From contig NZ_AQVE01000004.1 in assembly GCF_000371925.1 (NCBI RefSeq), positions 23,081 through 87,080 on the forward strand: a DNA stretch of 64,000 nt, written 5' to 3'. The position numbers were made by a program, and so were the translations under genes. This DNA comes from Thiolinea disciformis DSM 14473. GTDB taxonomy: Bacteria > Pseudomonadota > Gammaproteobacteria > Thiotrichales > Thiotrichaceae. Below the pieces are notes generated by a model. It made no database searches and was not told the origin of the DNA. It saw only the letters and a program-made list of their open reading frames with translations. Of this stretch, positions 27,425 through 35,478 are shown piece after piece (positions within the stretch are counted from its first letter, which is position 1; the number at the start of each line of letters is the position of its first letter).

Positions 27425-27910
27425 TTATTTTAAAATCGGCAGCGGGCTATTTTCTTTAATACTTTCCATCACCACATAGGTTTTGGTGGATAGAATTGCG
27501 GGGTGATTGCCGAAGGTGCTACCCAAAAAATGACGATAATCTTTCATACTGCGAAAACGCGCTTTTACTAAATAATCAAAGCCTCCAGCAATCATGTGAC
27601 ACTCTTGAATTTGCTCAAGCTGTTGCACATAAAGGCTGAACTCATCAAATACATTGCGATTTGTACGATCCAAGGTAATTTCAATAAATGCCAGCAGCTG
27701 ATACCCAAGCTTTTCAGGGTCTAATTGTGCCGTATAGCGGTGAATATAACCTTGTTCTTGTAAGCGTCTCACCCGTTCTAAGCAAGGTGTGGGTGATAGA
27801 TTAACCAATTTGGCGAGCTCAGTGTTCGCTAATTTACTATTGCGTTGTAATTCACGGAGCAACTTGCGGTCAATCGCGTCTAGCATGTTAAAACTAGCAT
27901 CAGATTTCAT
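27425..27910 (-). CDS. Lrp/AsnC-family regulator, likely controlling putA
   Basis: A 161-residue protein closely resembling E. coli Lrp. The helix-turn-helix contains ELAKLVNLSPTPCLERVRRL (about 32-51). The ligand-binding domain has IQECHMIAGGFDYLVK (about 101-116) and ends KTYVVMESIKE. It is divergent from putA with two Lrp-box-like sites in the 114-base gap, the arrangement of PutR/Lrp-type proline-responsive activators. One site lies within 8-22 bases of its own start, suggesting autorepression. Whether it is a global Lrp or a local PutR is not decidable here. Confidence 0.9.
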   Translation of the reverse strand: MKSDASFNMLDAIDRKLLRELQRNSKLANTELAKLVNLSPTPCLERVRRLQEQGYIHRYTAQLDPEKLGYQLLAFIEITLDRTNRNVFDEFSLYVQQLEQIQECHMIAGGFDYLVKARFRSMKDYRHFLGSTFGNHPAILSTKTYVVMESIKENSPLPILK

Positions 27911-27917
27911 ATTTTTG

Positions 27918-27963
27918 CAGAATGTTTAGCTGAAAAATCGCATGATTATAGTGAAAAATGCTA
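27918..27963. promoter_or_regulatory. Two putative Lrp boxes between the Lrp-family gene and putA
   Basis: Compared with the E. coli Lrp consensus YAGHAWATTWTDCTR, the site 27918-27932 (CAGAATGTTTAGCTG) matches 13 of 15 positions. The site 27949-27963 (TAGTGAAAAATGCTA) matches 12 of 15. Their centres are 31 bases apart, about three helical turns, as expected for cooperative Lrp binding. Both are seen directly; binding is inference. Confidence 0.6.
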
Positions 27964-28024
27964 AAAATAACTTGTTAATCTTCCGCAATAAATTAGCCGC
28001 CGTTTGTTAGCCTAGGAGTTCGTC

Positions 28025-31000
28025 ATGCCCACCGAAAAAAGTTTAACTGCTTTAGATATCCAGCGTGTTGTATTGAATGAGGCATGGTTTCGAACAGAAA
28101 CTGAGGTGGTGTTGGAGCGCCTTAATCAGCATGGTTTAGATGAGGCTGCTCGCGCACGTATTCGGGCTTCGGCAACGGCGATAGTGAGTGAGTTGCGTAC
28201 CAATCCTCATCCGAATTTGATGGAACGTTTTTTGGCGGAATATGGCCTTTCAAGCGATGAAGGCATTGCGTTGATGTGTTTGGCTGAGGCTTATTTGCGT
28301 GTTCCGGATACACCAACCTTGGATGCCTTGATTCGCGATAAAATTGGCGGTGTGAATTGGTCAAAACATAGTGATCATCAAGCCGATGGCTCACTTTTGG
28401 TGAATGCATCTACTTGGGCCTTAATGCTGACGGGTAAAATTTTTCGCGAGGATGAGCAAGAAACCAGCTCGGTGATCGGTGGTATTTTAAAGCGCTTGAT
28501 TCAGCGCGTGGGTGAGCCGGTAGTGCGTACCGCCGTCAGTCAAGCGATGAAGGCTATGGGACAGCAGTTTGTACTGGGTCAAACCATCGAAGAGGCTTTT
28601 AGTAATGGTCAGAATTTAAGCGAAAAAGGTTATTTATTTTCTTTCGATATGTTAGGTGAGGCAGCGCGTACCGAAGCAGATGCGCGCCGTTATTTTCGCG
28701 CTTATTCAAAAGCGATTAGCGCGATTGCCGAACAAGCTAGTGAAACTTATGTGCATGATAATTCAGGTATTTCAGTCAAGCTTTCCGCCTTGCATCCGCG
28801 CTATGAAACGACTCAGCGTGAGCGGGTGATGAATGAGTTGGTGCCTCGTTTAGCGTCCTTAGCCATGCAGGCACGCAATGCGAATATTCCCTTCAATATT
28901 GATGCAGAAGAAGCCGAGCGTTTAGATTTGTCTCTGCAAGTGATTGAAGCGGTATTGCGAACCCCTGATTTTAAAGGCTGGGATGGTTTCGGTATTGTGG
29001 TGCAGGCTTATGCCAAGCATTGTTTGCCCGTGCTGGAATGGGTGAAGGACTTGGCGCAAAGTTTGAAGCGTAAAATTGCAGTGCGTCTGGTAAAGGGCGC
29101 GTATTGGGATGCAGAAATCAAACAGGCACAAGTACAGGGTTTACCTGCGTATCCTGTATTCACCCGCAAAACCTCTACAGACGTCTCCTATCTAGCCGGA
29201 GCACGCTTTCTATTAAATCATCGTGAAGATTTGTATCCGCAATTTGCGACCCACAATGCGCAAACTATTGCAGCGATTTTGGCAATGGCGGGTGAGGAGA
29301 AAGGCTTTGAATTGCAGCGTTTGCATGGGATGGGCGAAGCGTTACATGAATTAATCCGTGTTCAACAGGGCAAACGTACACGTATTTATGCACCGGTTGG
29401 CGAGCACGAGGATTTATTAGCTTACTTGGTACGTCGCCTACTAGAAAATGGTGCAAATTCTTCTTTCGTACACCAGTTGCTCAATGAAGACATTCCGGTT
29501 ACCGACATTGTGCAAGACCCGATTAGTGTGACTGAAACCCTAGCCCAAGCAAATGCACTACCACACCCCAGCATTCCGCTACCAGAGCAATTATTTGCTA
29601 GCCAAGGTCGGCTCAATTCACAAGGGTTTAATGTCAATAATCCGCTTATGGCAGCGACGATTGAAGCGAACATTCAGGTGTTCCACACACACCGTTGGCA
29701 GGCTTATTCCATTATTGAAGGGGTTAAGCAAACAGGAACGAGCCAAGCGGTTTTCAATCCAGCCAACACTAATGATCAAGTGGGGACACTGATGACGGCT
29801 GCTGTTGAACAAGTTGAATTAGCCTTGCAAACAGCTTCCGCAGCTTTTACTACTTGGAATCAAACACCTGTCATTGAGCGTGCAAGTTTATTAGAAAAGA
29901 TTGCGAATGTTTATGAGGCGCATACGCATGAATTGATTGCTTTATTAAGCCGTGAGGCTGGTAAAACACGCTGGGACGGAGTATTGGAAGTACGTGAAGC
30001 AGTGGATTTCCTGCGTTATTACGCAGCCGAAGCCCGAGCTAAACTCACGCATACACAAGGGCGTGGTGTATTTGTATGTATATCGCCGTGGAATTTTCCG
30101 TTGGCGATTTTTACGGGACAAATTGCAGCGACTTTAGTAGCGGGCAATACGGTCATTGCTAAACCGGCTGAGCAAACACCGCTTATTGCGACCCGCGCAG
30201 TGGAAATGATGTTAACAGCCGGTTTGCCTAGTACTGCGATTAGTTTATTACTCGGTGATGGTGCCACGGTGGGTGCCGCTTTGACACGTGATAAACGTAT
30301 TGCAGGGGTTTGCTTTACTGGCTCAACCGACACTGCACATTTGATTGATAAAGCCATGGCTGAGCACGGGAATGCACAAGCACCTTTGATTGCGGAAACG
30401 GGTGGTTTAAATGCGATGATTGTGGATTCGACTGCTTTGCCAGAAGCAGCGGTGCGTGATGTGGTGAGCTCGGCTTTCCAAAGTGCCGGTCAGCGGTGTT
30501 CGGCCTTACGTGCCTTGTTCGTACAAAGTGATATTAAGGATAAAGTATTAAAGATGTTGCAGGGGGCGCTAAATGAACTGGTGATTGCTGACCCTTGGCT
30601 GGCGTCAACGGATATTGGCCCTGTCATTGATCAAGAAGCACAACAAACCATCAGTGCGCATATCGAAACATTTCGCACGAAAAGCCGCGTGTTATTTCAG
30701 CATCAACAAGCTAATCAATTGCAGGGTTTATTTGTCGCGCCCACTGTGATCGGTCTGGATCATTATGCGCAATTAGAACGCGAGATTTTTGGCCCTGTAT
30801 TGCATGTGATTGCTTTTGAGGCCCATGAGCTGGATCAAGTGATTGAGGCGATTAATCACAGTGGCTATGGCTTAACCTTGGGCATTCATTCGCGCCTTGA
30901 TGATCGTGTCGAAAAAATTACTGATACGGCGCGGATCGGTAATATGTATGTAAATCGCAATCAAATTGGAGCAGTCGTCGGTGTACAACCCTTTGGTGGC

Positions 31001-31744
31001 GAAGGTTTATCGGGTACTGGTCCAAAAGCAGGCGGGCCGCATTATTTGCAGCGTTTTGTGCAGCCTAGTGCTCCCGTAAGCTTAGCTAAGCTCAGTATCA
31101 ATGCTGCACCCATGCTGCCACCTGTTAACGCCGCTGCCTTTGCTCAAGCAGCGCGCCAAGCACAATCAGATTGGGATAAGCAAATTAATCGCGCTGAGTT
31201 GCTTAAGCAGGCTTTGAAACTACTGCCTGCTGATTGGCAAGATCTCGTAAAGCCGCTAGTAGCCGAACAGAAGCAGCTATTTAGCTTGCGTCGCCTGCAA
31301 GGGCCAACCGGTGAAAGTGATCAATTACGTTTGCATGGGCGAGGTTTGGTGCTGTGTTTAGGTGCTAGTGATAGCGCGTTATTACTGCAAGTGATGCAAG
31401 CTTTATTAGCAGGGAATGCGGTCGTGATGCCTAGTGGTAAGCTAGCCAATCAACTATTGCCAGCCTTGTATCCAGTTCTCAGTAAAGACTTAATAGCAGC
31501 GCTTGATATGCCAGACGATATCAATGCGTTATTGGCAGCACTTCCATCGTTGGCGCTAGTAGCTATTGAAGGTGATTCCACTGTCACGACACCCCTGCGC
31601 CAAATGTTAGCGGCGCGCCAAGGTGTTCGTGTACAGCTAGCCCAGCTTGATGAAGGGATTGAGCGTTTTGTCACTGAGCGTGTCATCAGTATTGATACCA
31701 CTGCGGCAGGTGGCAATGCTTCTTTGTTGACGATGGCAAGTTAG
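28025..31744 (+). CDS. putA: PutA, bifunctional proline dehydrogenase / glutamate-semialdehyde dehydrogenase
   Basis: Oxidises proline to glutamate in two steps: FAD-linked proline dehydrogenase, then NAD-linked L-glutamate-gamma-semialdehyde dehydrogenase. The 1239 residues show the PRODH barrel (HDNSGISVKLSALHPRY; RLVKGAYWDAEIK; QFATHNAQT) and the aldehyde dehydrogenase domain with Glu791 (AETGGLN) and nucleophile Cys825 (GQRCSALR). A C-terminal extra domain ends in the family tail AAGGNASLL. There is no N-terminal ribbon-helix-helix repressor domain as in E. coli PutA, consistent with control by the divergent Lrp-type regulator. AGGAG lies seven bases before the ATG. Confidence 0.96.
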   Translation: MPTEKSLTALDIQRVVLNEAWFRTETEVVLERLNQHGLDEAARARIRASATAIVSELRTNPHPNLMERFLAEYGLSSDEGIALMCLAEAYLRVPDTPTLDALIRDKIGGVNWSKHSDHQADGSLLVNASTWALMLTGKIFREDEQETSSVIGGILKRLIQRVGEPVVRTAVSQAMKAMGQQFVLGQTIEEAFSNGQNLSEKGYLFSFDMLGEAARTEADARRYFRAYSKAISAIAEQASETYVHDNSGISVKLSALHPRYETTQRERVMNELVPRLASLAMQARNANIPFNIDAEEAERLDLSLQVIEAVLRTPDFKGWDGFGIVVQAYAKHCLPVLEWVKDLAQSLKRKIAVRLVKGAYWDAEIKQAQVQGLPAYPVFTRKTSTDVSYLAGARFLLNHREDLYPQFATHNAQTIAAILAMAGEEKGFELQRLHGMGEALHELIRVQQGKRTRIYAPVGEHEDLLAYLVRRLLENGANSSFVHQLLNEDIPVTDIVQDPISVTETLAQANALPHPSIPLPEQLFASQGRLNSQGFNVNNPLMAATIEANIQVFHTHRWQAYSIIEGVKQTGTSQAVFNPANTNDQVGTLMTAAVEQVELALQTASAAFTTWNQTPVIERASLLEKIANVYEAHTHELIALLSREAGKTRWDGVLEVREAVDFLRYYAAEARAKLTHTQGRGVFVCISPWNFPLAIFTGQIAATLVAGNTVIAKPAEQTPLIATRAVEMMLTAGLPSTAISLLLGDGATVGAALTRDKRIAGVCFTGSTDTAHLIDKAMAEHGNAQAPLIAETGGLNAMIVDSTALPEAAVRDVVSSAFQSAGQRCSALRALFVQSDIKDKVLKMLQGALNELVIADPWLASTDIGPVIDQEAQQTISAHIETFRTKSRVLFQHQQANQLQGLFVAPTVIGLDHYAQLEREIFGPVLHVIAFEAHELDQVIEAINHSGYGLTLGIHSRLDDRVEKITDTARIGNMYVNRNQIGAVVGVQPFGGEGLSGTGPKAGGPHYLQRFVQPSAPVSLAKLSINAAPMLPPVNAAAFAQAARQAQSDWDKQINRAELLKQALKLLPADWQDLVKPLVAEQKQLFSLRRLQGPTGESDQLRLHGRGLVLCLGASDSALLLQVMQALLAGNAVVMPSGKLANQLLPALYPVLSKDLIAALDMPDDINALLAALPSLALVAIEGDSTVTTPLRQMLAARQGVRVQLAQLDEGIERFVTERVISIDTTAAGGNASLLTMAS

Positions 31745-31762
31745 TTTAGTGTGCACATTGCA

Positions 31763-32158
31763 TTATTTGCTTAGGCTAAAGCTTGCTTTGGCGGAGGCAT
31801 AAGTGACCGTGAATCCGCCTACGACATTCAGAAAAGACATCAAGGTTAGGATCATGAAATAGCTATTGCTAGCCCAAGGTTCGGTGAGCCACATTATGAT
31901 ATAAACGACCAATACGACCGTTGAAATAACACGCTCAATAATGGAAAGATCACTTACACGAGTAGCTTTAAATGTCTCAAACGCGAGCGCGAGTAAGCCT
32001 GCCACAATGAGCCAATCCCCATAAGTGGGGCGCATGATGCCGCCTGAGGGCATGGCAATGGCGATAGGAACATAGTTCAAGTGGGCGGGGAAAAAGCCAA
32101 TCCATTGCAACAATAAATAGCCTAGCAAAACAAAAGCGAATAAGGGGGTAATCGACAT
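31763..32158 (-). CDS. Small four-helix membrane protein, unknown
   Basis: A 131-residue protein with four hydrophobic segments (roughly 4-20, 50-65, 75-95, 102-122) and short loops. An in-frame TTG at 32173 would add five residues, but the ATG at 32158 has GAGGA upstream and is preferred. I recognise no family. It is convergent with putA, 18 bases apart, with nothing else to indicate function. Confidence 0.65.
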   Translation of the reverse strand: MSITPLFAFVLLGYLLLQWIGFFPAHLNYVPIAIAMPSGGIMRPTYGDWLIVAGLLALAFETFKATRVSDLSIIERVISTVVLVVYIIMWLTEPWASNSYFMILTLMSFLNVVGGFTVTYASAKASFSLSK

Positions 32159-32326
32159 GGGGAACTTCCTCAAGCGTGGACAAAAGCTTGGATAGCTAGT
32201 TTGAAGAATGGTTCAGTTTGGTAAAATGGCAAGTATCATGTACCTATCTTATTGGGTTCAGAAAGGATTATTATCCTTAGCGGCTTGGTTATGGCAGCAT
32301 GCGGTTTTTGACTGAATGGAATCGTT

Positions 32327-32908
32327 ATGACTGAGCGCATTCGTAATATTGAACAAACTTTATTATCGGCCAATTGGTATAAGCTTTATAAATATAGTTT
32401 CGATTACCAAAAAACGGATGGCTCTTGGGAAAAACAACAGCGTGAGGTCTATGATCGAGGTAATGGGGCGACTATTTTATTGTATAACAACACTAAAAAG
32501 TCGGTCCTCTTGACGCGCCAATTTCGCTTGCCTACTTTTATTAATGGCAATGCAGATGGTTTATTAATCGAAACCTGTGCCGGATTGTTGGATGCTCATA
32601 ATCCTGAGGACTGTATTCGCAAAGAAACGGAAGAGGAAACGGGCTATAAAATCAATCAGGTACAGAAAGTTTTTCAAGCTTATATGTCACCCGGTTCAGT
32701 GACCGAGATTATTCACTTTTTTATTGCCGAATATGCTGATGACATGAAAGTCAGTATGGGCGGCGGTTTGGCACAAGAACAAGAGCATATCGAAGTTTTA
32801 GAGCTGCACTTCGATGCCGCTTATCAGATGATTGCTAGCGGCGAAATTCGGGATGCTAAGACCATCATGCTACTGCAATACGCAAAATTACACGGTTTAT
32901 GTGCTTAG
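32327..32908 (+). CDS. nudK: NudK-like Nudix hydrolase (GDP-mannose pyrophosphatase type)
   Basis: A 193-residue Nudix protein. The Nudix box runs from [15 protein letters not shown] to EETGY (about 86-107), retaining the REUxEE-type metal-binding glutamates in KETEEETGY. The preceding [14 protein letters not shown], the downstream [18 protein letters not shown] and [13 protein letters not shown] match E. coli NudK segment for segment. NudK hydrolyses GDP-mannose to GMP and mannose-1-phosphate, probably for turnover. The stop overlaps the stop of the convergent small gene by four bases. Confidence 0.88.
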   Translation: MTERIRNIEQTLLSANWYKLYKYSFDYQKTDGSWEKQQREVYDRGNGATILLYNNTKKSVLLTRQFRLPTFINGNADGLLIETCAGLLDAHNPEDCIRKETEEETGYKINQVQKVFQAYMSPGSVTEIIHFFIAEYADDMKVSMGGGLAQEQEHIEVLELHFDAAYQMIASGEIRDAKTIMLLQYAKLHGLCA

Positions 32909-33144
32909 GCTTTGCAATTGAAGGCGTGATCGCGAAAGAAACGGCGCTTTTGTTCTAGCTCGTTGTAGTCTTTGGCTTTATAACCCGCACGCATTTTGGC
33001 TTCGTATTCATCCACTTGCTGCACATAACAATCGCATTTTTCAGCACCTTGTTTTTTCGCACAGGGATCGTCGATTTTAGTAGCGGCATAGCCAGTGGCA
33101 ATACTGGCCACTAATAGTAAGTAAACAATAATAGGAGCGCGCAT
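32905..33144 (-). CDS. Small exported cysteine-containing protein, unknown
   Basis: A 79-residue protein with a probable signal peptide (cleavage near TGYAA, residue 21). The short charged mature part carries four cysteines ([15 protein letters not shown] and a C-terminal NCKA) that could form two disulfides. No family recognised. It is downstream of the TusE-like gene on the same strand, 109 bases away. The coding call rests on the signal-peptide pattern and tight packing against nudK. Confidence 0.6.
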   Translation of the reverse strand: MRAPIIVYLLLVASIATGYAATKIDDPCAKKQGAEKCDCYVQQVDEYEAKMRAGYKAKDYNELEQKRRFFRDHAFNCKA

Positions 33145-33253
33145 AATTATTCTTATTATTTGGGGGATTAGAGTCCCTATCTTAAAACAATCGCTGCGCT
33201 TGGTGGAAATCGCGTAGACGAGCTGAGCTTCCGCCCAGCTCTTTGATTAAGCC

Positions 33254-33556
33254 TTAAACGCAGCCAGTGGGTTTTGGTAGACCACCATATTTTGAAATAG
33301 GTTTCATAGGGCCAGTATTCCAGAGCTTGAACAGGTCTTTTTGGTCTTGGTTAATGAATTTTGCAAATTTTCTAATGGGTGGCACCACCGCATGATCTTC
33401 ATAATATTCACGCGCTTTGAGAATTTGCTTCCATTTCTCATCACTTAAATCGACACCATCTTCTGCGGCCATAGCACGTGCAATGTCGGGTGTCCAAGCA
33501 TTTACGTTTAGTAAATAGCCGTCGCCATCACGTTCTGGAATCTCTACACTCATCAT
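33254..33556 (-). CDS. TusE/DsrC-family sulfur carrier with a single C-terminal cysteine
   Basis: A 100-residue DsrC/TusE family protein: GYLLNVNAWTPDIARAMA, then KILKAREYYEDHAVVPPIRKF, and the mobile tail GGLPKPTGCV. The penultimate Cys99 is the sulfur-carrying cysteine. The second cysteine of dissimilatory DsrC, about eleven residues earlier, is replaced by Ser in PISKYGG. That points to a TusE-type sulfur-relay role (tRNA 2-thiouridine) rather than DsrAB partnering. The tusBCD genes are not adjacent. Two ATGs stand in tandem at the start. Confidence 0.85.
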   Translation of the reverse strand: MMSVEIPERDGDGYLLNVNAWTPDIARAMAAEDGVDLSDEKWKQILKAREYYEDHAVVPPIRKFAKFINQDQKDLFKLWNTGPMKPISKYGGLPKPTGCV

Positions 33557-33684
33557 CTAGCCTCTGTCACTTGGAATGCTGAGTATTTTACTGGGTTATG
33601 GCTGGTGAACAAAACATCCAATAGAGATAGAGCCGTTGTTCCAAGTAAGCTTGAGTAGTTAATTCCCGTGTGGATAAGGATCCA

Positions 33685-34014
33685 ATGACGCATGTTCTCT
33701 TTGTGTGTTCAAAAAATCGTTTGCGTAGCCCAACAGCGGAGCAAGTTTTTTCACAATGGTCGGGGATAGAAACTGACTCAGCTGGGCTGGATCATGGTGC
33801 TGATTTAGTGCTTTCTAGTGAGCAAGTAGAATGGGCTGAGCTGATTTTTGTCATGGAGGCCAAGCATCGCCAAAAGTTAAAAAAACAGTTTGGCGCTTAT
33901 TTAAAAGCTAAAAAAGTCATTTGCCTGAATATTCCAGATGACTATAAGTTTATGCAGCCGGAGTTAATTCAGTTATTAGAAGAAAAAGTTAGTCCTTATT
34001 TGGCAACGGACTAG
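33685..34014 (+). CDS. Low-molecular-weight protein tyrosine phosphatase-like protein
   Basis: A 109-residue protein with the phosphatase P-loop CSKNRLRS (C-x5-R) at residues 8-15 right after the first strand. A late Asp-containing NIPDDYKF may supply the general acid. It is shorter than the usual LMW-PTP (about 150 residues), but short versions of this type are known. An in-frame GTG at 33670 adds five residues; ATG 33685 with AAGGA four bases upstream is preferred. It lies 87 bases upstream of the methanethiol oxidase gene on the same strand. Confidence 0.82.
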   Translation: MTHVLFVCSKNRLRSPTAEQVFSQWSGIETDSAGLDHGADLVLSSEQVEWAELIFVMEAKHRQKLKKQFGAYLKAKKVICLNIPDDYKFMQPELIQLLEEKVSPYLATD

Positions 34015-34066
34015 GGTAAAACTTAATGTGGTAAAGCGATAATTTTCTACTAAACTTCTCAGGTAA

Positions 34067-34087
34067 GTGAATTTAAAGTAAATTCAC
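34067..34087. promoter_or_regulatory. Perfect 9-3-9 inverted repeat just upstream of mtoX
   Basis: GTGAATTTA, AAG, TAAATTCAC form a perfect palindrome-like repeat ending 14 bases before the mtoX ATG and just before its GGAGGG. It could be an operator or a 5'-leader hairpin next to the ribosome-binding site. No T-run follows, so it is not a terminator. Confidence 0.5.
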
Positions 34088-34101
34088 ACTGGAGGGAGAA
34101 A

Positions 34102-35475
34102 ATGAGTGTGTCGTTCAAAAGCCAAGTTTTAACTATCTTGTTGGCTTCAAGTACTTTATTCGTTGCAAGTACTTTGCCTAATTATACCGCTGCTGATGAA
34201 ACCTGTATGTCGCCTTATATGGCTAAAATTACAGGGCAAGAAGATTTTGTCTATGTCTGGACACTAGGCGTCGAGGGTCTAGGGGATGGGCAGGATAAAT
34301 TGGTCACCGTCGATGTCAACCCAAAATCCAGCACGTATGGCAAAGTCGTGCATACTTTGTCGGTGGGTGGTCGTAATGAGGCTCACCATTCAGGTTTCAC
34401 GGATGACCGTAAGTTTCTTTGGGCTGGTGGGCTAGATACTAATAAGATATTTATTTTCGATGTGTCCACTGATCCCGCTAAACCTAGTCTAACCAAAGTG
34501 ATTACTGATTTTACTGCGGTCAGTGGCGGTGTAGTGGGGCCTCATACTACCTATGCCTTACCCGGTCGAATGATGATCACGGGTTTGTCGAATAATAAGG
34601 ATCATGGCGGACGCACAGCCTTGGTCGAGTACAATAATGATGGCTCGTATATCGGAACTTATTGGTTGCCGACCGAACAAGCCTTAGCGGGGGCGGTCAA
34701 AACGGGGCAGTATGCTGACGGTTATGGTTATGATTTGCGTGCGCTACCACGGCGTAATGCGATGTTTACATCCTCCTTTACGGGATGGTCAAATTACATG
34801 ATGGATTTCGGCAAAATGCTGAATGATCCCGAGGCGATGAAGCGCTTCGGTAATACCGTAGTGGCTTGGGATTTACACGCTCGCCAACCTAAAAAAGTGT
34901 TTGATGTTCCCGGTGCACCCTTAGAAATTCGTTGTGCATGGCAGCCTAAACATGATTGGTGCGTGACCACCACGGCACTCACTTCAAAAATCTGGCTCAT
35001 TCGTGAAGATGCTGAAAAAGGCTGGCAAGCGGTGGAAGTCGCGGATGTCGGTGATCCATCCAAAATTCCTTTGCCCGTCGATATTTCGATTACCGCCGAT
35101 GATAGTGGTTTGTGGGTCAATACCTTTATGGATGGCAAAACCCGCTATTTCGATCTGAGTGATCCGATGAAGCCTAAACAAACTTACGAAACTCAGATTG
35201 GTAAACAGGTGAATATGGTGTCGCAAAGTTGGGATGGTAAGCGCTTGTATTACACCTCATCCTTGCTCGCGAATTGGGATAAGAAGGGGGATGATAATGA
35301 ACAGTTTTTCAAAGCTTATGAATGGGATGGCAAGGAATTAGTACAGAAATTTGTGATTGATTTTACAGCCGAAAAGTTAGGTCGTGCGCATCAAATGCGT
35401 TTTGGGGCACGCTCGTTGTATGCCAAAGACCAAGTGATAGACCCGACCCACTTCGTTCAGCTTAAAGCACCCTAA
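34102..35475 (+). CDS. mtoX: Periplasmic methanethiol oxidase (SBP56/MtoX, selenium-binding protein family)
   Basis: Predicted to oxidise methanethiol to formaldehyde, hydrogen sulfide and hydrogen peroxide in the periplasm using copper. The 457-residue protein has a signal peptide (about 1-31) and SBP56 family landmarks: NEAHHSGF, GGVVGPHTTYALPG, GAPLEIRCAW, a WDGKRLYYTSSL blade and GRAHQMRFG. The His-rich ones are candidates for the copper site. In Hyphomicrobium the mtoX gene is followed by SCO1/SenC- and MauG-type genes needed for maturation; here the next two genes, three bases away and overlapping, encode exactly those domains. GGAGGG precedes the ATG. Start and family are firm; activity is inferred from family and context. 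Confidence 0.9.
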   Translation: MSVSFKSQVLTILLASSTLFVASTLPNYTAADETCMSPYMAKITGQEDFVYVWTLGVEGLGDGQDKLVTVDVNPKSSTYGKVVHTLSVGGRNEAHHSGFTDDRKFLWAGGLDTNKIFIFDVSTDPAKPSLTKVITDFTAVSGGVVGPHTTYALPGRMMITGLSNNKDHGGRTALVEYNNDGSYIGTYWLPTEQALAGAVKTGQYADGYGYDLRALPRRNAMFTSSFTGWSNYMMDFGKMLNDPEAMKRFGNTVVAWDLHARQPKKVFDVPGAPLEIRCAWQPKHDWCVTTTALTSKIWLIREDAEKGWQAVEVADVGDPSKIPLPVDISITADDSGLWVNTFMDGKTRYFDLSDPMKPKQTYETQIGKQVNMVSQSWDGKRLYYTSSLLANWDKKGDDNEQFFKAYEWDGKELVQKFVIDFTAEKLGRAHQMRFGARSLYAKDQVIDPTHFVQLKAP

Positions 35476-35478
35476 GCG

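Noticed and set aside
33210..33245. GAGCTG/CAGCTC repeat downstream of the TusE-like gene as terminator
   Set aside because: Only six pairs with a 10-base loop and no T-run in the direction of transcription.
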